Assembly (NCBI GenBank): GCA_018222805.1
Contig: JAAEZQ010000011.1
Span: 1 to 64,000 of the forward strand
Source of the DNA: Vibrionaceae bacterium
Lineage (GTDB): Bacteria; Pseudomonadota; Gammaproteobacteria; Enterobacterales; Vibrionaceae
Length of the DNA: 64,000 nucleotides
Reading direction: 5' to 3'
Positions 18,377 to 28,753 of the stretch are shown here, in pieces. Under the pieces are notes generated by a model that did no database searches, was not told the DNA's origin, and saw nothing but the letters and a program-made list of their open reading frames with translations. Position 1 is the stretch's first letter. Each line of letters begins with the position of its first letter. The translations under genes and the position numbers were made by a program.

Positions 18377-19153
18377 ATGAGCGATTTAAAAGCAGCAGCA
18401 CTACGTGCACTAAAACTTATGGATTTAACTACGCTGAATGATGATGACACTGATGCAAAAGTGATCTCACTGTGTCATGACGCGAAAACAGCAGTAGGCA
18501 ACACGGCTGCTATCTGTATTTACCCTCGCTTTATTCCTATTGCTAAGAAGACACTTCGTGAGCAAGGTACACCAGAGGTTCGCATTGCTACCGTTACTAA
18601 CTTCCCACACGGCAACGATGACATCGAAATCGCGGTTGCAGAAACAAAAGCCGCTGTGGCATACGGGGCAGACGAAGTAGATGTCGTTTTCCCATACCGT
18701 GCTCTAATGGCGGGTGATGAGAAAGTGGGCTTTGAGCTGGTTAAGCGATGTAAAGAAGCATGTGGTGATATTCTTCTGAAAGTGATCATCGAAACGGGTG
18801 AGCTAAAAGAAGAAGCACTGATCAAGAAAGCTTCACAAATCTGTATCGAAGCGGGTGCAGACTTTATTAAGACTTCAACTGGTAAAGTACCTGTGAACGC
18901 AACACCAGAATACGCGCGCATGATGCTAGAAGTGATTCGAGATATGGGTGTGGCGGAAACCGTTGGTTTCAAACCTGCTGGTGGTGTACGCACTGCTGAA
19001 GACGCTGCGGCTTACCTGGCAATGGCTGATGAAATCTTGGGTGATAACTGGGTTGATGCGCGTCACTACCGTTTCGGTGCGTCAAGCCTGCTAACTAACC
19101 TATTAAATACATTAGAAGTGACAGACGAAACTGCTGATCCAACAGCGTACTAA
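18377..19153 (+). CDS. deoC: Deoxyribose-phosphate aldolase
   Basis: Cleaves 2-deoxyribose 5-phosphate to acetaldehyde and glyceraldehyde 3-phosphate. Class I aldolase TIM barrel of 258 residues. The Schiff-base lysine lies in [10 protein letters not shown] near residue 167, and the phosphate-binding [10 protein letters not shown] segment near 201. First gene of the deoCABD pathway cluster. Confidence 0.97.
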   Translation: MSDLKAAALRALKLMDLTTLNDDDTDAKVISLCHDAKTAVGNTAAICIYPRFIPIAKKTLREQGTPEVRIATVTNFPHGNDDIEIAVAETKAAVAYGADEVDVVFPYRALMAGDEKVGFELVKRCKEACGDILLKVIIETGELKEEALIKKASQICIEAGADFIKTSTGKVPVNATPEYARMMLEVIRDMGVAETVGFKPAGGVRTAEDAAAYLAMADEILGDNWVDARHYRFGASSLLTNLLNTLEVTDETADPTAY

Positions 19154-19164
19154 TTTTCTCGTCA

Positions 19165-19290
19165 TATTTGACGCCGCAGCGTTGTTGACTGCGTAAGTTC
19201 ACCGGGGCGCCGGCCGTCCTAACCACATAGAGCCTCTATGCTCATAGGAATGAACTTACTTGTCGCCTAGCTGCAACGCCAAATAGTTTG
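19165..19290. repeat. Long imperfect palindrome between deoC and deoA
   Basis: The left arm begins TATTTGACGCCGCAGC and ends TAAGTTCA (about 19206). The right arm, read on the other strand, begins CTATTTGGCGTTGCAGC and also ends TAAGTTCA. The arms flank a GC-rich centre with its own internal repeat. It resembles intergenic mosaic repeats dispersed in Vibrio and enterobacterial genomes. It may affect deoC versus deoA mRNA levels. Confidence 0.6.
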
Positions 19291-19392
19291 AGAGTAGATA
19301 AAAATAAAGTCTGTTTGGTGGAACGGTGATATGCCGTTCCACATTACCTCTTTACCTTATAACCATCGCTATCTTTAGCGTGGGAGGATCTA

Positions 19393-20721
19393 ATGTACTT
19401 ACCGCAAGAAATCATTCGTAAAAAACGCGACGGCGAAGTTCTTTCGGCCGACGAAATCAACTTTTTTATTCAAGGTGTAGCAAATAACACGGTATCTGAA
19501 GGTCAGATTGCAGCGTTTGCTATGACTATTTTTTTTAATGAAATGACAATGGATGAGCGTATTGCCCTGACTTGTGCAATGCGTGATTCTGGCATGGTTA
19601 TCGATTGGAGCCACATGAACTTTGGCGGCCCGATTGTCGATAAACATTCAACTGGTGGCGTAGGTGACGTGACTTCTCTCATGCTTGGTCCAATGGTGGC
19701 GGCATGTGGTGGTTTTGTTCCAATGATCTCTGGGCGTGGCCTTGGCCATACTGGTGGTACTCTAGACAAATTAGAGTCTATCCCTGGCTACAACATCACA
19801 CCAACGAATGATGTGTTTGGTCAAGTGACTAAAGACGCGGGTGTAGCGATCATCGGTCAAACTGGTGACTTGGCTCCAGCCGATAAGCGTGTTTATGCGA
19901 CCCGAGATATCACAGCGACCGTTGACAACATCTCGTTAATTACCGCATCTATTCTTTCTAAGAAACTGGCTGCGGGCTTGGAATCGCTTGTGATGGACGT
20001 GAAAGTTGGCTCGGGCGCATTCATGCCAACTTACGAGGCATCTGAAGAGTTAGCGAAATCTATCGTAGCGGTAGCAAATGGTGCAGGAACGAAGACAACA
20101 GCAATCCTGACGGATATGAACCAAGTGTTAGCGTCATCAGCAGGTAATGCTGTTGAAGTTCGTGAAGCCGTTCGTTTCCTTACTGGTGAATACCGCAACC
20201 CACGCCTACTTGAAGTCACTATGGCTTCATGTGCGGAAATGCTGGTGCTTGGTAAGTTGGCAGAAAATACAGATGACGCACGTGCGAAACTCATGGAAGT
20301 GCTCGACAACGGTAAAGCGGCAGAATGCTTCGGCAAGATGGTTGTCGGTCTGGGTGGCCCAGCAGACTTTGTAGAAAACTATGAAAAGTACCTAGAAAAA
20401 GCAGAGATCATCAAGCCAGTATACGCGACGGAAACGGGCATCGTCTCTGCAATGGACACTCGTGCTATCGGTATGGCTGTGGTTGCGATGGGCGGTGGTC
20501 GCCGCGTTGCAACAGATGAAATCGACTACGCGGTTGGTTTTGATGAGTTCATCCGTTTGGGTGAGGTCGCTGATAGTAATAAGCCTCTGGCTGTTATCCA
20601 CGCTCGCACACAAGAGCAGTGGGAAGAAGCGGCAAAAGCACTACGCAGTGCAATCAAAGTGGGTGGTGAATACACACCAACCCCAGAGGTTTACCGTCAG
20701 ATTCGTGCAGAAGACATCTAA
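19393..20721 (+). CDS. deoA: Thymidine phosphorylase
   Basis: Converts thymidine plus phosphate to thymine and deoxyribose 1-phosphate. The 442-residue product has the family signature around [17 protein letters not shown] (about residue 115) and the phosphate/substrate motif [10 protein letters not shown] (about 83). A helical domain, alpha/beta domain and C-terminal domain are of usual size. GGAGG ribosome-binding site before the ATG. Confidence 0.97.
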   Translation: MYLPQEIIRKKRDGEVLSADEINFFIQGVANNTVSEGQIAAFAMTIFFNEMTMDERIALTCAMRDSGMVIDWSHMNFGGPIVDKHSTGGVGDVTSLMLGPMVAACGGFVPMISGRGLGHTGGTLDKLESIPGYNITPTNDVFGQVTKDAGVAIIGQTGDLAPADKRVYATRDITATVDNISLITASILSKKLAAGLESLVMDVKVGSGAFMPTYEASEELAKSIVAVANGAGTKTTAILTDMNQVLASSAGNAVEVREAVRFLTGEYRNPRLLEVTMASCAEMLVLGKLAENTDDARAKLMEVLDNGKAAECFGKMVVGLGGPADFVENYEKYLEKAEIIKPVYATETGIVSAMDTRAIGMAVVAMGGGRRVATDEIDYAVGFDEFIRLGEVADSNKPLAVIHARTQEQWEEAAKALRSAIKVGGEYTPTPEVYRQIRAEDI

Positions 20722-20789
20722 TAGATTAAGTAATTACATAAGGCCTACTCAACCATACTAATTCGCTGAGTGGGCCTAAGGAACGAGCA

Positions 20790-22010
20790 ATGAAAAGAGC
20801 ATTTATTTTAGTACTAGACTCATTCGGTATCGGTGCAACCGCAGATGCGAAAGAATTTGGTGATGTAGGTTCAGACACACTAGGCCATATCGCGGATCAG
20901 TGTGAAAAAGGCTTAGCTGATAACGAAAAGCGTCAAGGCGCACTTCGTCTTCCAAACTTATCTAAACTTGGTTTGGCGATGGCACACAAAGAATCAACAG
21001 GTCGCTTTGCACCTGGTCTAGACGCAGATGCAGAAATCATCGGTGCTTATGGCCACGCTGCTGAGCTTTCTTCTGGTAAAGATACACCGTCTGGTCACTG
21101 GGAAATTGCAGGTGTGCCTGTTCTGTTTGACTGGGGCTACTTTACGGACAAAGCAAACAGCTTCCCTAAAGAGTTGACTGACCGCATCCTTGAGCGTGCT
21201 GGTCTAGATGGGTTCCTAGGTAACTGTCATGCATCAGGTACGCAGGTCCTTGACGATCTAGGTGAAGAGCACATGAAGACTGGTCTGCCAATCTTCTACA
21301 CATCCGCGGATTCTGTATTCCAAATCGCATGTCATGAAGATACATTCGGTCTGGATCGCCTGTTAGATCTTTGCCAAATCGCTCGTGAAGAGCTAGTTGA
21401 TTACAACATCGGCCGTGTTATCGCTCGTCCATTCATTGGCCCAGGCAAAGGCCAATTCGAGCGTACAGGTAACCGTCGTGACCTATCTGTAGAGCCACCA
21501 TCAGCAACAGTTCTACAGAAATTGGTAGAAGAGAAGCAAGGCAATGTTGTTTCTATCGGTAAGATTGCGGATATCTACGCAAACTGCGGTATCACTAAGA
21601 AGGTGAAAGCAACGGGTATTCCAGCGCTGTTCGAAGCAACTCTAGAGCAGATCAAGGAAGCGGGTGATAACACCATCGTATTTACTAACTTTGTAGATTT
21701 CGACTCAGCTTACGGCCACCGCCGTGATGTAGCGGGTTACGCTGCCGCTCTTGAGTACTTTGATGGTCGTATCAACGAAGTGCTAGAGCTGATGGATGAA
21801 GACGATGTGCTTATCCTAACAGCAGACCACGGTTGTGATCCAACATGGCCTGGTACCGATCATACTCGTGAACACATCCCAGTATTGGTTTACGGTAATA
21901 AAGTACCCGCTGGTTCTCTGGGCCTTCGAGATACATTTGCTGATATCGGTCAAACATTGGCGAGCCACTTTGGTATATCACCAATGGATTACGGTAAAAA
22001 CTTCCTATAA
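20790..22010 (+). CDS. deoB: Phosphopentomutase
   Basis: Interconverts (deoxy)ribose 1- and 5-phosphate, feeding DeoC. Alkaline-phosphatase superfamily with two-metal ligands: LDSFGIGA (residues 8-15), [13 protein letters not shown] near 300 and [18 protein letters not shown] near 347. The phosphorylatable Thr is in [12 protein letters not shown]. Length 406, normal. Confidence 0.97.
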   Translation: MKRAFILVLDSFGIGATADAKEFGDVGSDTLGHIADQCEKGLADNEKRQGALRLPNLSKLGLAMAHKESTGRFAPGLDADAEIIGAYGHAAELSSGKDTPSGHWEIAGVPVLFDWGYFTDKANSFPKELTDRILERAGLDGFLGNCHASGTQVLDDLGEEHMKTGLPIFYTSADSVFQIACHEDTFGLDRLLDLCQIAREELVDYNIGRVIARPFIGPGKGQFERTGNRRDLSVEPPSATVLQKLVEEKQGNVVSIGKIADIYANCGITKKVKATGIPALFEATLEQIKEAGDNTIVFTNFVDFDSAYGHRRDVAGYAAALEYFDGRINEVLELMDEDDVLILTADHGCDPTWPGTDHTREHIPVLVYGNKVPAGSLGLRDTFADIGQTLASHFGISPMDYGKNFL

Positions 22011-22021
22011 TTAGGATATTG

Positions 22022-22050
22022 AAAACTGGGAGCTTAATGCTCCTAGTTTT
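22022..22050 (+). terminator. Hairpin terminator after deoB
   Basis: AAAACTGGGAGC-TTAAT-GCTCCTAGTTTT with one mismatch, 12 bases after deoB. deoD may therefore be partly independent, or this may act as an attenuator. Confidence 0.7.
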
Positions 22051-22153
22051 ATGTTTGCAGTATCAAAGTACTGCTTGTCTGAAATGAGAAGACTCTGGCT
22101 GACAGCGCCTTAAGCGCGGAGCGCTAGAGAAAGAAAGGTTAAGGAAAAGAAAC

Positions 22154-22873
22154 ATGGCAACTCCTCATATCAATGCTGAAATGGGTGCATTCGCAGACGT
22201 AGTTTTAATGCCTGGTGACCCGCTACGTGCAAAATACATTGCAGAAACTTTTCTTGATGACGTTGTTCAGGTGTGTGACGTTCGTAATATGTACGGCTAC
22301 ACAGGCACATACAAAGGCCGCAAGATTTCGGTGATGGGGCACGGGATGGGTATTCCTTCTTGCTCGATCTACGCGACTGAACTTATCAAAGACTTCGGTG
22401 TGAAAAAGATCATCCGTGTTGGCAGCTGTGGTGCTGTAAATGAAGACATCAAAGTACGTGATGTTGTGATTGGTATGGGCGCGTGTACTGATTCAAAAGT
22501 AAACCGCATCCGTTTTAAAGGCCATGACTTTGCTGCAATCGCAGACTACAAAATGGTACGAGCAGCAGAAGATGCAGCAAAAGCACGTGGTATTGATGTG
22601 AAAGTCGGTAACCTATTCTCAGCTGAGCTTTTCTACACGCCAGACCCAGAAATGTTCGACGTGATGGACAAGTACGGCATTGTTGGTGTTGAAATGGAAG
22701 CGGCTGGCATTTACGGCGTAGCAGCAGAATACGGTGCAAAAGCGCTGACTATCTGTACGGTTTCTGACCACATTAAAACCGGCGAACAAACCTCTTCAGA
22801 TGAGCGTCAAACCACGTTCAACGACATGATGCTGATTGCACTGGATTCTGTATTGCTTGCTGATAAAGAGTAA
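22154..22873 (+). CDS. deoD: Purine-nucleoside phosphorylase (DeoD type)
   Basis: Hexameric phosphorylase of purine (deoxy)nucleosides. 239 residues; conserved [20 protein letters not shown] start, RVGSCGAV phosphate-binding loop near residue 87, [17 protein letters not shown] near 178 and the catalytic Asp in TVSDHI near 204. Final gene of the deoCABD cluster. Confidence 0.97.
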   Translation: MATPHINAEMGAFADVVLMPGDPLRAKYIAETFLDDVVQVCDVRNMYGYTGTYKGRKISVMGHGMGIPSCSIYATELIKDFGVKKIIRVGSCGAVNEDIKVRDVVIGMGACTDSKVNRIRFKGHDFAAIADYKMVRAAEDAAKARGIDVKVGNLFSAELFYTPDPEMFDVMDKYGIVGVEMEAAGIYGVAAEYGAKALTICTVSDHIKTGEQTSSDERQTTFNDMMLIALDSVLLADKE

Positions 22874-22901
22874 ACTATCGTAATCGCAATTACGCATGCA
22901 A

Positions 22902-22932
22902 AAAAACAGCCCGCACAATGCGGGCTGTTTTT
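22902..22932. terminator. Bidirectional terminator between deoD and ytjB
   Basis: AAAAACAGCCCGCA-CAA-TGCGGGCTGTTTTT, perfect stem between convergent genes. Confidence 0.92.
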
Positions 22933-22957
22933 ATAATGAGTTCTGATTACTGACAAA

Positions 22958-23563
22958 TTATTTGGTTAACAGTAGGTTTTCCGCCTTCTTTCTGCGAATT
23001 GATTGTCTGCGTAAAATCATAATGAACAGCATGCCACAGACAAAACTCATCAGAACCATCATATACATGTAGCGATCACTTTTACGATAGTGGTGGTCAG
23101 AAATCGCGGTAACGCGGCCTGTTTCGAAAGTAACCCTGACAAAGCCGACAACAGAATCGTCAGCAACTATAGGTTCAACCAGTTGTTGGCGGCCAATTGA
23201 AGCGGTTGCCAATGGGGTATCTAAACCCAGCACCTCTCGTACTGATAACGCCTCTTCACTGGAAGCCAAACGCACACCTTGTGCATCATAAATGGTTGCA
23301 TCAAATACCAAGCGATCCTGTGCGAGCTGATTAGACAACTGCAGTAATCGCTCTTGGTCATTGTTCACTATCATTTCACTGGCAGACAATGATGCCTGTG
23401 AGATCAAAACCTTGGTGAGTGTCTCAAGCTGATGGGCTTGAATTTTCTCGTTGCCCTTACTGATAACCACACTGTTTTTTATCGTGATAAATAACATTAC
23501 ACACAGTAGTATTAGCGCCAGAATTCGTAGGGCATTCCTTACTGAGAACAAGGATTCACTCAT
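22958..23563 (-). CDS. ytjB: YtjB/Smp family membrane protein
   Basis: 201-residue protein with a transmembrane helix near the N-terminus (ALRILALILLCVMLFITI, about 12-30), a periplasmic PAS-like region and a second helix (MMVLMSFVCGMLFIMIL, about 166-182) before a basic tail. This two-helix layout and its place divergent from serB match YtjB (Smp; AhpA in V. cholerae as I recall). Function poorly defined. Confidence 0.82.
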   Translation of the reverse strand: MSESLFSVRNALRILALILLCVMLFITIKNSVVISKGNEKIQAHQLETLTKVLISQASLSASEMIVNNDQERLLQLSNQLAQDRLVFDATIYDAQGVRLASSEEALSVREVLGLDTPLATASIGRQQLVEPIVADDSVVGFVRVTFETGRVTAISDHHYRKSDRYMYMMVLMSFVCGMLFIMILRRQSIRRKKAENLLLTK

Positions 23564-23654
23564 GCTCTTTACTCATCCATTTAAAATAAAACAAAGACTT
23601 GCCTTTTTAGTTTGTTGAGGTAACGTTTTAGCAAAGTCATCAAGGATTATATAC

Positions 23655-24635
23655 ATGGACGCGTTAAAAAGCTTGCCTATAAGAAAACATACGACACTTT
23701 TAAATCGATTGCCTGAAACCCGCTTTGCCTCACAGTTGGATAGAGCCAAAGCAAATTGGATTATTTTTTCTACTTACCTTTCACCGAGTCATTTTGAAGA
23801 CATTGACTTTTTTACTGGTTTTTACAATCCGGTCCTAGAAACATGGAAGGTAGGCCAATACGAAGTTGCATTGATGTCAGGCGAACTTACGTCTCAGCAC
23901 GAAACCATTTTAAAAAGCCTTAACTTAGATTATGCATCACTAAATGAAGTCCCTGACTTATCAACCACAGGGCTTATTGTGTTTGATATGGACTCGACAG
24001 CCATTCAAATTGAATGCATTGATGAAATCGCGAAGTTAGCCGGTGTTGGCGATGAAGTCGCTGAAGTAACAGAACGTGCGATGCAAGGAGAATTGGATTT
24101 TGAACAGAGTCTTCGTCAACGAGTTGGCAAACTAAAAGGTGCTGACGAATCTATCCTTGAACAAGTACGCTCGCAGCTTCCATTCATGCAAGACTTTGAA
24201 GCACTGATTGCGACAATGAAAGCGTTAGGCTGGAAAACGGCGATTGCTTCTGGTGGTTTCGACTACTTCTCTGACTACATCAAAGAAAAGGTGGGTTTAG
24301 ATTTCGCTCGCTCGAACAAGCTTGAGATAATTAATGGAAAACTGACTGGTAAAGTGCTTGGTGAAGTTGTAAACGCGCAAGTAAAATCAGACATCTTGGT
24401 TGAATTAGCGGATGAGTACGAAATCGAGCAGCATAATACGGTTGCGGTAGGTGACGGCGCGAATGATTTGGTGATGATGTCTGCTGCCGGTTTGGGCATT
24501 GCGTACCATGCGAAACCGAAAGTAGAGGCACAGGCTCAATCTGCGATTCGTTATTCTGGTTTGGGTGGTGTGCTCTGTATTTTGTCAGGGGCGCTGGTTA
24601 AACAACAGAAAATTAGCTGGAAGTCTAAGCCGTAA
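23655..24635 (+). CDS. serB: Phosphoserine phosphatase
   Basis: Last step of serine synthesis. HAD phosphatase with the nucleophile motif FDMDSTAIQIE (about 110-120), the Ser motif IASGGFDYF near 198 and VAVGDGANDLVMM near 263. At 326 residues it includes the extra N-terminal domain usual in gammaproteobacterial SerB. Terminator follows directly. Confidence 0.97.
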   Translation: MDALKSLPIRKHTTLLNRLPETRFASQLDRAKANWIIFSTYLSPSHFEDIDFFTGFYNPVLETWKVGQYEVALMSGELTSQHETILKSLNLDYASLNEVPDLSTTGLIVFDMDSTAIQIECIDEIAKLAGVGDEVAEVTERAMQGELDFEQSLRQRVGKLKGADESILEQVRSQLPFMQDFEALIATMKALGWKTAIASGGFDYFSDYIKEKVGLDFARSNKLEIINGKLTGKVLGEVVNAQVKSDILVELADEYEIEQHNTVAVGDGANDLVMMSAAGLGIAYHAKPKVEAQAQSAIRYSGLGGVLCILSGALVKQQKISWKSKP

Positions 24636-24670
24636 CTTATTGCAAAACTGAGCTAACTAGGAACAATGCT

Positions 24671-24700
24671 AAAACACCGCCGCACAGGGCGGTGTTTTTT
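24671..24700. terminator. Bidirectional terminator between serB and the PilZ gene
   Basis: AAAACACCGCC-GCACA-GGGCGGTGTTTTTT. The T-run overlaps the stop codon of the convergent PilZ gene at 24699-24701. Confidence 0.88.
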
Positions 24701-27047
24701 ATTCGGTTAGTTCTAACCTGACGAGCACTTCTTCCGTGATATCTTCAAACTCACTGTACCCGATAATCGAAGTGAGCTCTTTTTCTAGTTTACTTGCTTG
24801 ATGGACACTAAACTGGGTCAACTCGCTTAAATCTTTTTGCAGTAGAGAAGTCATTGGTTCAAAAATGGGGGCGGTAGAGAGACGAATTACATAGAAATCG
24901 CCCATCATGCGTGCTTTTTTTATAAACTGAATTCGCTCTTTTACGCTGCTAAAGTCCTGATGCAGCTTAGATTCAATGCCTATAACCTTGTTCCCAACTT
25001 TTGATACGCTGAGGTAAATATCTTCATGTTTCTCTTGTGCCCCTTCTACACGCTTAATTAGATCTGCTATCAGAGTGCTTGTACGGCCTTTAAAAACGGG
25101 CTCCAGCAAATATTTATTGTCGTGACCCAACTGAGCAAAAATTTCAATATGCTTGGGCAAGGGTAGGTTTACACCGATAACTGGTGTTTTAAATGAGCCA
25201 GTTGAAGTCTTACTAATGAAAATAGGTGAACTTTGGCTTCTGGAAAGCAGAACACTATGCAGTCTCTCCAATAGATCATGGCTTGGCAGCACATCTTTCT
25301 GTGGAACCAACTTGTTTTTATTATGCTCTATGACTTTATTGAGAAAAGCGATCACCCGACGTGCTTTGCTGTTTTGACCTATAACTAATTGAACTCTGTG
25401 ACCATCGGGGCTGACTCGCACGACTCGGTAAGGTACGGCGGACAACGGCAGATTGCTGTCGTACAATTGTAGTTCACGAAAGTTAATGGTTACCTCTTGG
25501 CCTGCGTGCAAAGTGGCGGGGTTTTCTAACCGAATTCCGAGTCCTCGCTTCGAAATGTCAACACTGTATCCCGTGCTATTTAATTGTTCCGTAATTAACA
25601 CTAAAGGTGTTTTAAATCGAAAACGAGGCTCTTTGCGCCGAGATTGAGCATCAAAATAAATCCCTTTTGGGTTACCTGTTATTTGTCGCGGGTGTCGAAA
25701 CGTATTTAAGGTGTTTGAAGGTATACGAGGCTTTTCGGTTAACAGGTAGTCTTGCCCCGATTTTTCATCCGAGATTTCCTGCAAAATCCCCACGTGAGTG
25801 AGTAATTGCGATGTTTCTGCTAACTCTGATGAATATGAGGCGAGTTCCTCTTTTTCTTGCTCGGATAGCTCAAAGATAGATACTCGAAATACTCGCCAGC
25901 TTTTTCGTTTTGCCCCTAAATGCCAGAATAGTTGGCGCTTCTCTCTGGTTGCTTCTGGTCTCAGCATCGAGTAGAAATAAGTTTTGTTATCGTGCTCGTG
26001 AGTAAATGAATAGAGAACGTTGGTGGTGCCTTTTACTCCCGGTGTAATCAGCGATGTCATTCTTTCTTCATGGAACAGCGAACCAAAGACTTGTTGGTTA
26101 CGTTCATCGTGCCAGTATTGCCATAGTTTCAGGTTATTTGGTGTTAGCATGGCAAGTTTTAGCTCACTGTTTTGAAAGAACAGTGGCAAGTTGCTGGTGT
26201 GTTTGAGAGCTAAATGCTCATAGCCGCGAGTACGAGCCCGAATAATTTTATCCTGATTGTCATGACGTGTTCGTTTTGCGTCACTGTTTAGCACCTCATC
26301 AATGACTCTGTCGATCACATTGGTTTCTGTCAGGAGAATGGTTCTTAGATATCGAACTGCATCATTTTCGTAGCAGTCTTCAACAGCCAGAATCCGATAA
26401 GTCAGGGGCTTTTCAATTCCGGCTAATTGAGATTTACTGGCAAAGTCGGTAAAAGTAACCTCAATGATTTCGCCAAGGTTGTATTTAAATGCGCTGGGCA
26501 CTTTGAATTTTGCGCCAGAGCAGGATAGATCCATGCTCAAACCGTGGAGTAGTTGGCCTTTTGAGCGATGTATCTCGACTTGTGATTGGACTTTTAAACG
26601 CTTTTCCTGACGCTTTAAGTCGAAACCTAGTTGAATAGGCGCGGCCCAAAAGGGGCTTTTAGTTTCTGATAGGGATGGATGATTTTCTTCGGCTGCATGT
26701 TTGCCCATAACGCGAAAATTGTTCCGAGTACTAATAAGCGTTTCCCAGACTCCTTCGGTATAGCAGCCATACTTTCTGATGCTTTTGTGATAGGCATTAA
26801 ATGCAACATCATCTAACCAGTGTGGAATACCATCGAATATATACTTTCTACACTCCCCGTTGACACGGCCACGTAGATCGATGCTTTTTTTGCATGGTGC
26901 CATTAATCGGTTTAATTCTATCTTGACCAAAATTTTGGCTGAAGGTGGCGCGTCCTCGGTCAGTTGGCCAAGGACAAAATCAAAGTCTACAGAACCATAG
27001 ACTGGGATGAGCCGTTCCGCGAGCGAGAGAATTTCAGATTGCAGCAT
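24699..27047 (-). CDS. Large double-PilZ c-di-GMP receptor protein
   Basis: 782-residue cytoplasmic protein with two PilZ modules. The first has KRQEKR at 145-150 with DLSCSG near 173-178; the second has RRKEPRFR at 470-477 with DISKRG at 497-502. Both keep the Arg-rich and D/N-x-S-x-x-G c-di-GMP contacts. The remaining 400 residues match nothing I recognise. The position between serB and radA equals V. cholerae VC2344, which I recall as PlzC. Receptor function is inferred from the motifs. Confidence 0.9.
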   Translation of the reverse strand: MLQSEILSLAERLIPVYGSVDFDFVLGQLTEDAPPSAKILVKIELNRLMAPCKKSIDLRGRVNGECRKYIFDGIPHWLDDVAFNAYHKSIRKYGCYTEGVWETLISTRNNFRVMGKHAAEENHPSLSETKSPFWAAPIQLGFDLKRQEKRLKVQSQVEIHRSKGQLLHGLSMDLSCSGAKFKVPSAFKYNLGEIIEVTFTDFASKSQLAGIEKPLTYRILAVEDCYENDAVRYLRTILLTETNVIDRVIDEVLNSDAKRTRHDNQDKIIRARTRGYEHLALKHTSNLPLFFQNSELKLAMLTPNNLKLWQYWHDERNQQVFGSLFHEERMTSLITPGVKGTTNVLYSFTHEHDNKTYFYSMLRPEATREKRQLFWHLGAKRKSWRVFRVSIFELSEQEKEELASYSSELAETSQLLTHVGILQEISDEKSGQDYLLTEKPRIPSNTLNTFRHPRQITGNPKGIYFDAQSRRKEPRFRFKTPLVLITEQLNSTGYSVDISKRGLGIRLENPATLHAGQEVTINFRELQLYDSNLPLSAVPYRVVRVSPDGHRVQLVIGQNSKARRVIAFLNKVIEHNKNKLVPQKDVLPSHDLLERLHSVLLSRSQSSPIFISKTSTGSFKTPVIGVNLPLPKHIEIFAQLGHDNKYLLEPVFKGRTSTLIADLIKRVEGAQEKHEDIYLSVSKVGNKVIGIESKLHQDFSSVKERIQFIKKARMMGDFYVIRLSTAPIFEPMTSLLQKDLSELTQFSVHQASKLEKELTSIIGYSEFEDITEEVLVRLELTE

Positions 27048-27168
27048 TATTTCTGTTAGAGTATGTCGTTATTTGAATTGTATCGGCTAAGCACAGTAAA
27101 ACTTGAGTATATTCAGTTCCCGAGAAAGTTGGCAGTGCTTGGTCACATTTGTTAAAAAATGAGGCATC

Positions 27169-28548
27169 ATGGCGAAAGCAAAACGAGCGTATGTTTGTAA
27201 TGATTGCGGCGCGGACTTTCCGCGTTGGCAGGGGCAATGTAATGCGTGTGGTGCATGGAACACGATTACGGAAGTGCGCATCGCAGCATCGCCAACGGTT
27301 GCTCGTAATGAGCGTTTGACAGGCTATGCTGGCTCTGCAACAGCAGCTCAGGTACAGACGTTATCAGAAATCGACTTACAAGAAGTTCCGCGTTTTACCA
27401 GTGGGTTTAAAGAGCTCGATCGTGTGCTTGGCGGCGGTGTGGTTCCTGGTGCGGCAATACTGATTGGTGGTAACCCAGGAGCGGGTAAGTCGACGCTCCT
27501 GCTTCAAACTATGTGCTCTTTATCAGGACAAATGCCAACTTTATATGTGACGGGTGAAGAATCGCTGCAACAGGTGGCGATGCGTGCCTCTCGTCTTGGT
27601 TTGCCCAAAGAGCATCTGAAGATGTTATCCGAAACTAATGTGGATAAGATCTGCCAAATTGCTGAAAAAGAGCAACCTCGCATCATGGTGATTGATTCGA
27701 TTCAGGTAATGCACGTTTCAGATGTTCAGTCTTCACCTGGCAGTGTCGCGCAGGTTCGTGAATCTGCAACAGCTCTGACGCGCTATGCGAAACAGAACAA
27801 TGTTGCGGTATTTATCGTTGGTCACGTAACGAAAGATGGTACGCTTGCTGGTCCCAAGGTTCTTGAGCATATCATTGACTGTTCGGTTCTGCTTGATGGT
27901 GGCACAGATAGTCGGTTCCGTACTTTGCGCAGTCACAAAAACCGTTTTGGTGCTGTCAACGAACTCGGTGTATTTGCTATGACAGGGCTGGGGCTCAAAG
28001 AAGTGAGTAACCCATCGGCGATTTTCCTTTCACGTGGTGAAGAAGAGACTTCAGGGTCTTCGGTTATGGTCGTATGGGAGGGGACTCGCCCTCTGTTAGT
28101 GGAGATACAAGCACTGGTCGATTACTCACAGCTCGCCAACCCACGCCGAGTAGCGGTGGGGCTGGAACAAAACCGTCTATCTTTACTATTAGCTGTGCTG
28201 CATAAGCATGGTGGGTTGCAAATGGCGGATCAAGACGTGTTTGTCAATGTCGTTGGTGGAGTGAAAGTGACCGAGACCAGCGCTGACCTAGCATTAGTGA
28301 TGGCGTTACTATCGAGCTTTCGTGATCGCGCTCTGCCAAAAGATGTCGTTATCTTTGGTGAGGTTGGCTTAGCGGGTGAAATTCGTCCTGTACCGAGTGG
28401 GCAAGAGCGATTAAATGAAGCATTTAAGCACGGCTTTAAAAAAGCAATTGTTCCTGCAGCGAATATGCCCAAAGGCGGAATTCCGGGCATGCAAATTCAT
28501 GGGGTTAAGAAGCTATCAGAGGCAATTGAAGCATTTGATGAGCTATAA
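27169..28548 (+). CDS. radA: DNA repair protein RadA
   Basis: RecA-like branch-migration helicase that processes recombination intermediates. N-terminal zinc finger CNDCGADFPRWQGQCNACG (residues 10-28), Walker A GGNPGAGKST (about 98-107), RadA KNRFG motif near residue 256 and a C-terminal Lon-protease-like domain. 459 residues, normal. Divergent from the PilZ gene. Confidence 0.97.
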   Translation: MAKAKRAYVCNDCGADFPRWQGQCNACGAWNTITEVRIAASPTVARNERLTGYAGSATAAQVQTLSEIDLQEVPRFTSGFKELDRVLGGGVVPGAAILIGGNPGAGKSTLLLQTMCSLSGQMPTLYVTGEESLQQVAMRASRLGLPKEHLKMLSETNVDKICQIAEKEQPRIMVIDSIQVMHVSDVQSSPGSVAQVRESATALTRYAKQNNVAVFIVGHVTKDGTLAGPKVLEHIIDCSVLLDGGTDSRFRTLRSHKNRFGAVNELGVFAMTGLGLKEVSNPSAIFLSRGEEETSGSSVMVVWEGTRPLLVEIQALVDYSQLANPRRVAVGLEQNRLSLLLAVLHKHGGLQMADQDVFVNVVGGVKVTETSADLALVMALLSSFRDRALPKDVVIFGEVGLAGEIRPVPSGQERLNEAFKHGFKKAIVPAANMPKGGIPGMQIHGVKKLSEAIEAFDEL

Positions 28549-28753
28549 CGCGCTAAAATAAACGTTTCAAAAATGTAAAATCCATTCTCAAATTGAACGA
28601 ATAAAGCACATAAATCGTTATACTTGGCTATCATTTGAGGATGGAAAATTTACGTTAAAAATTTTTTTCGTCCATCTGCACGCAAGGGTATCAGTCTTGA
28701 CAGATTGTGTTATACTCTGCGCGCAATTTATACCTTATAAACAGAGTAAGACA

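Noticed and set aside
27034..27281. Minus-strand open frames over the radA 5' end
   Set aside because: Shadows of the radA zinc-finger region in other frames.
28697..28702. TTGACA as a -35 box for fusA2
   Set aside because: The nearest TATACT is only 8 bases downstream and no good -10 lies at 16-18 bases.
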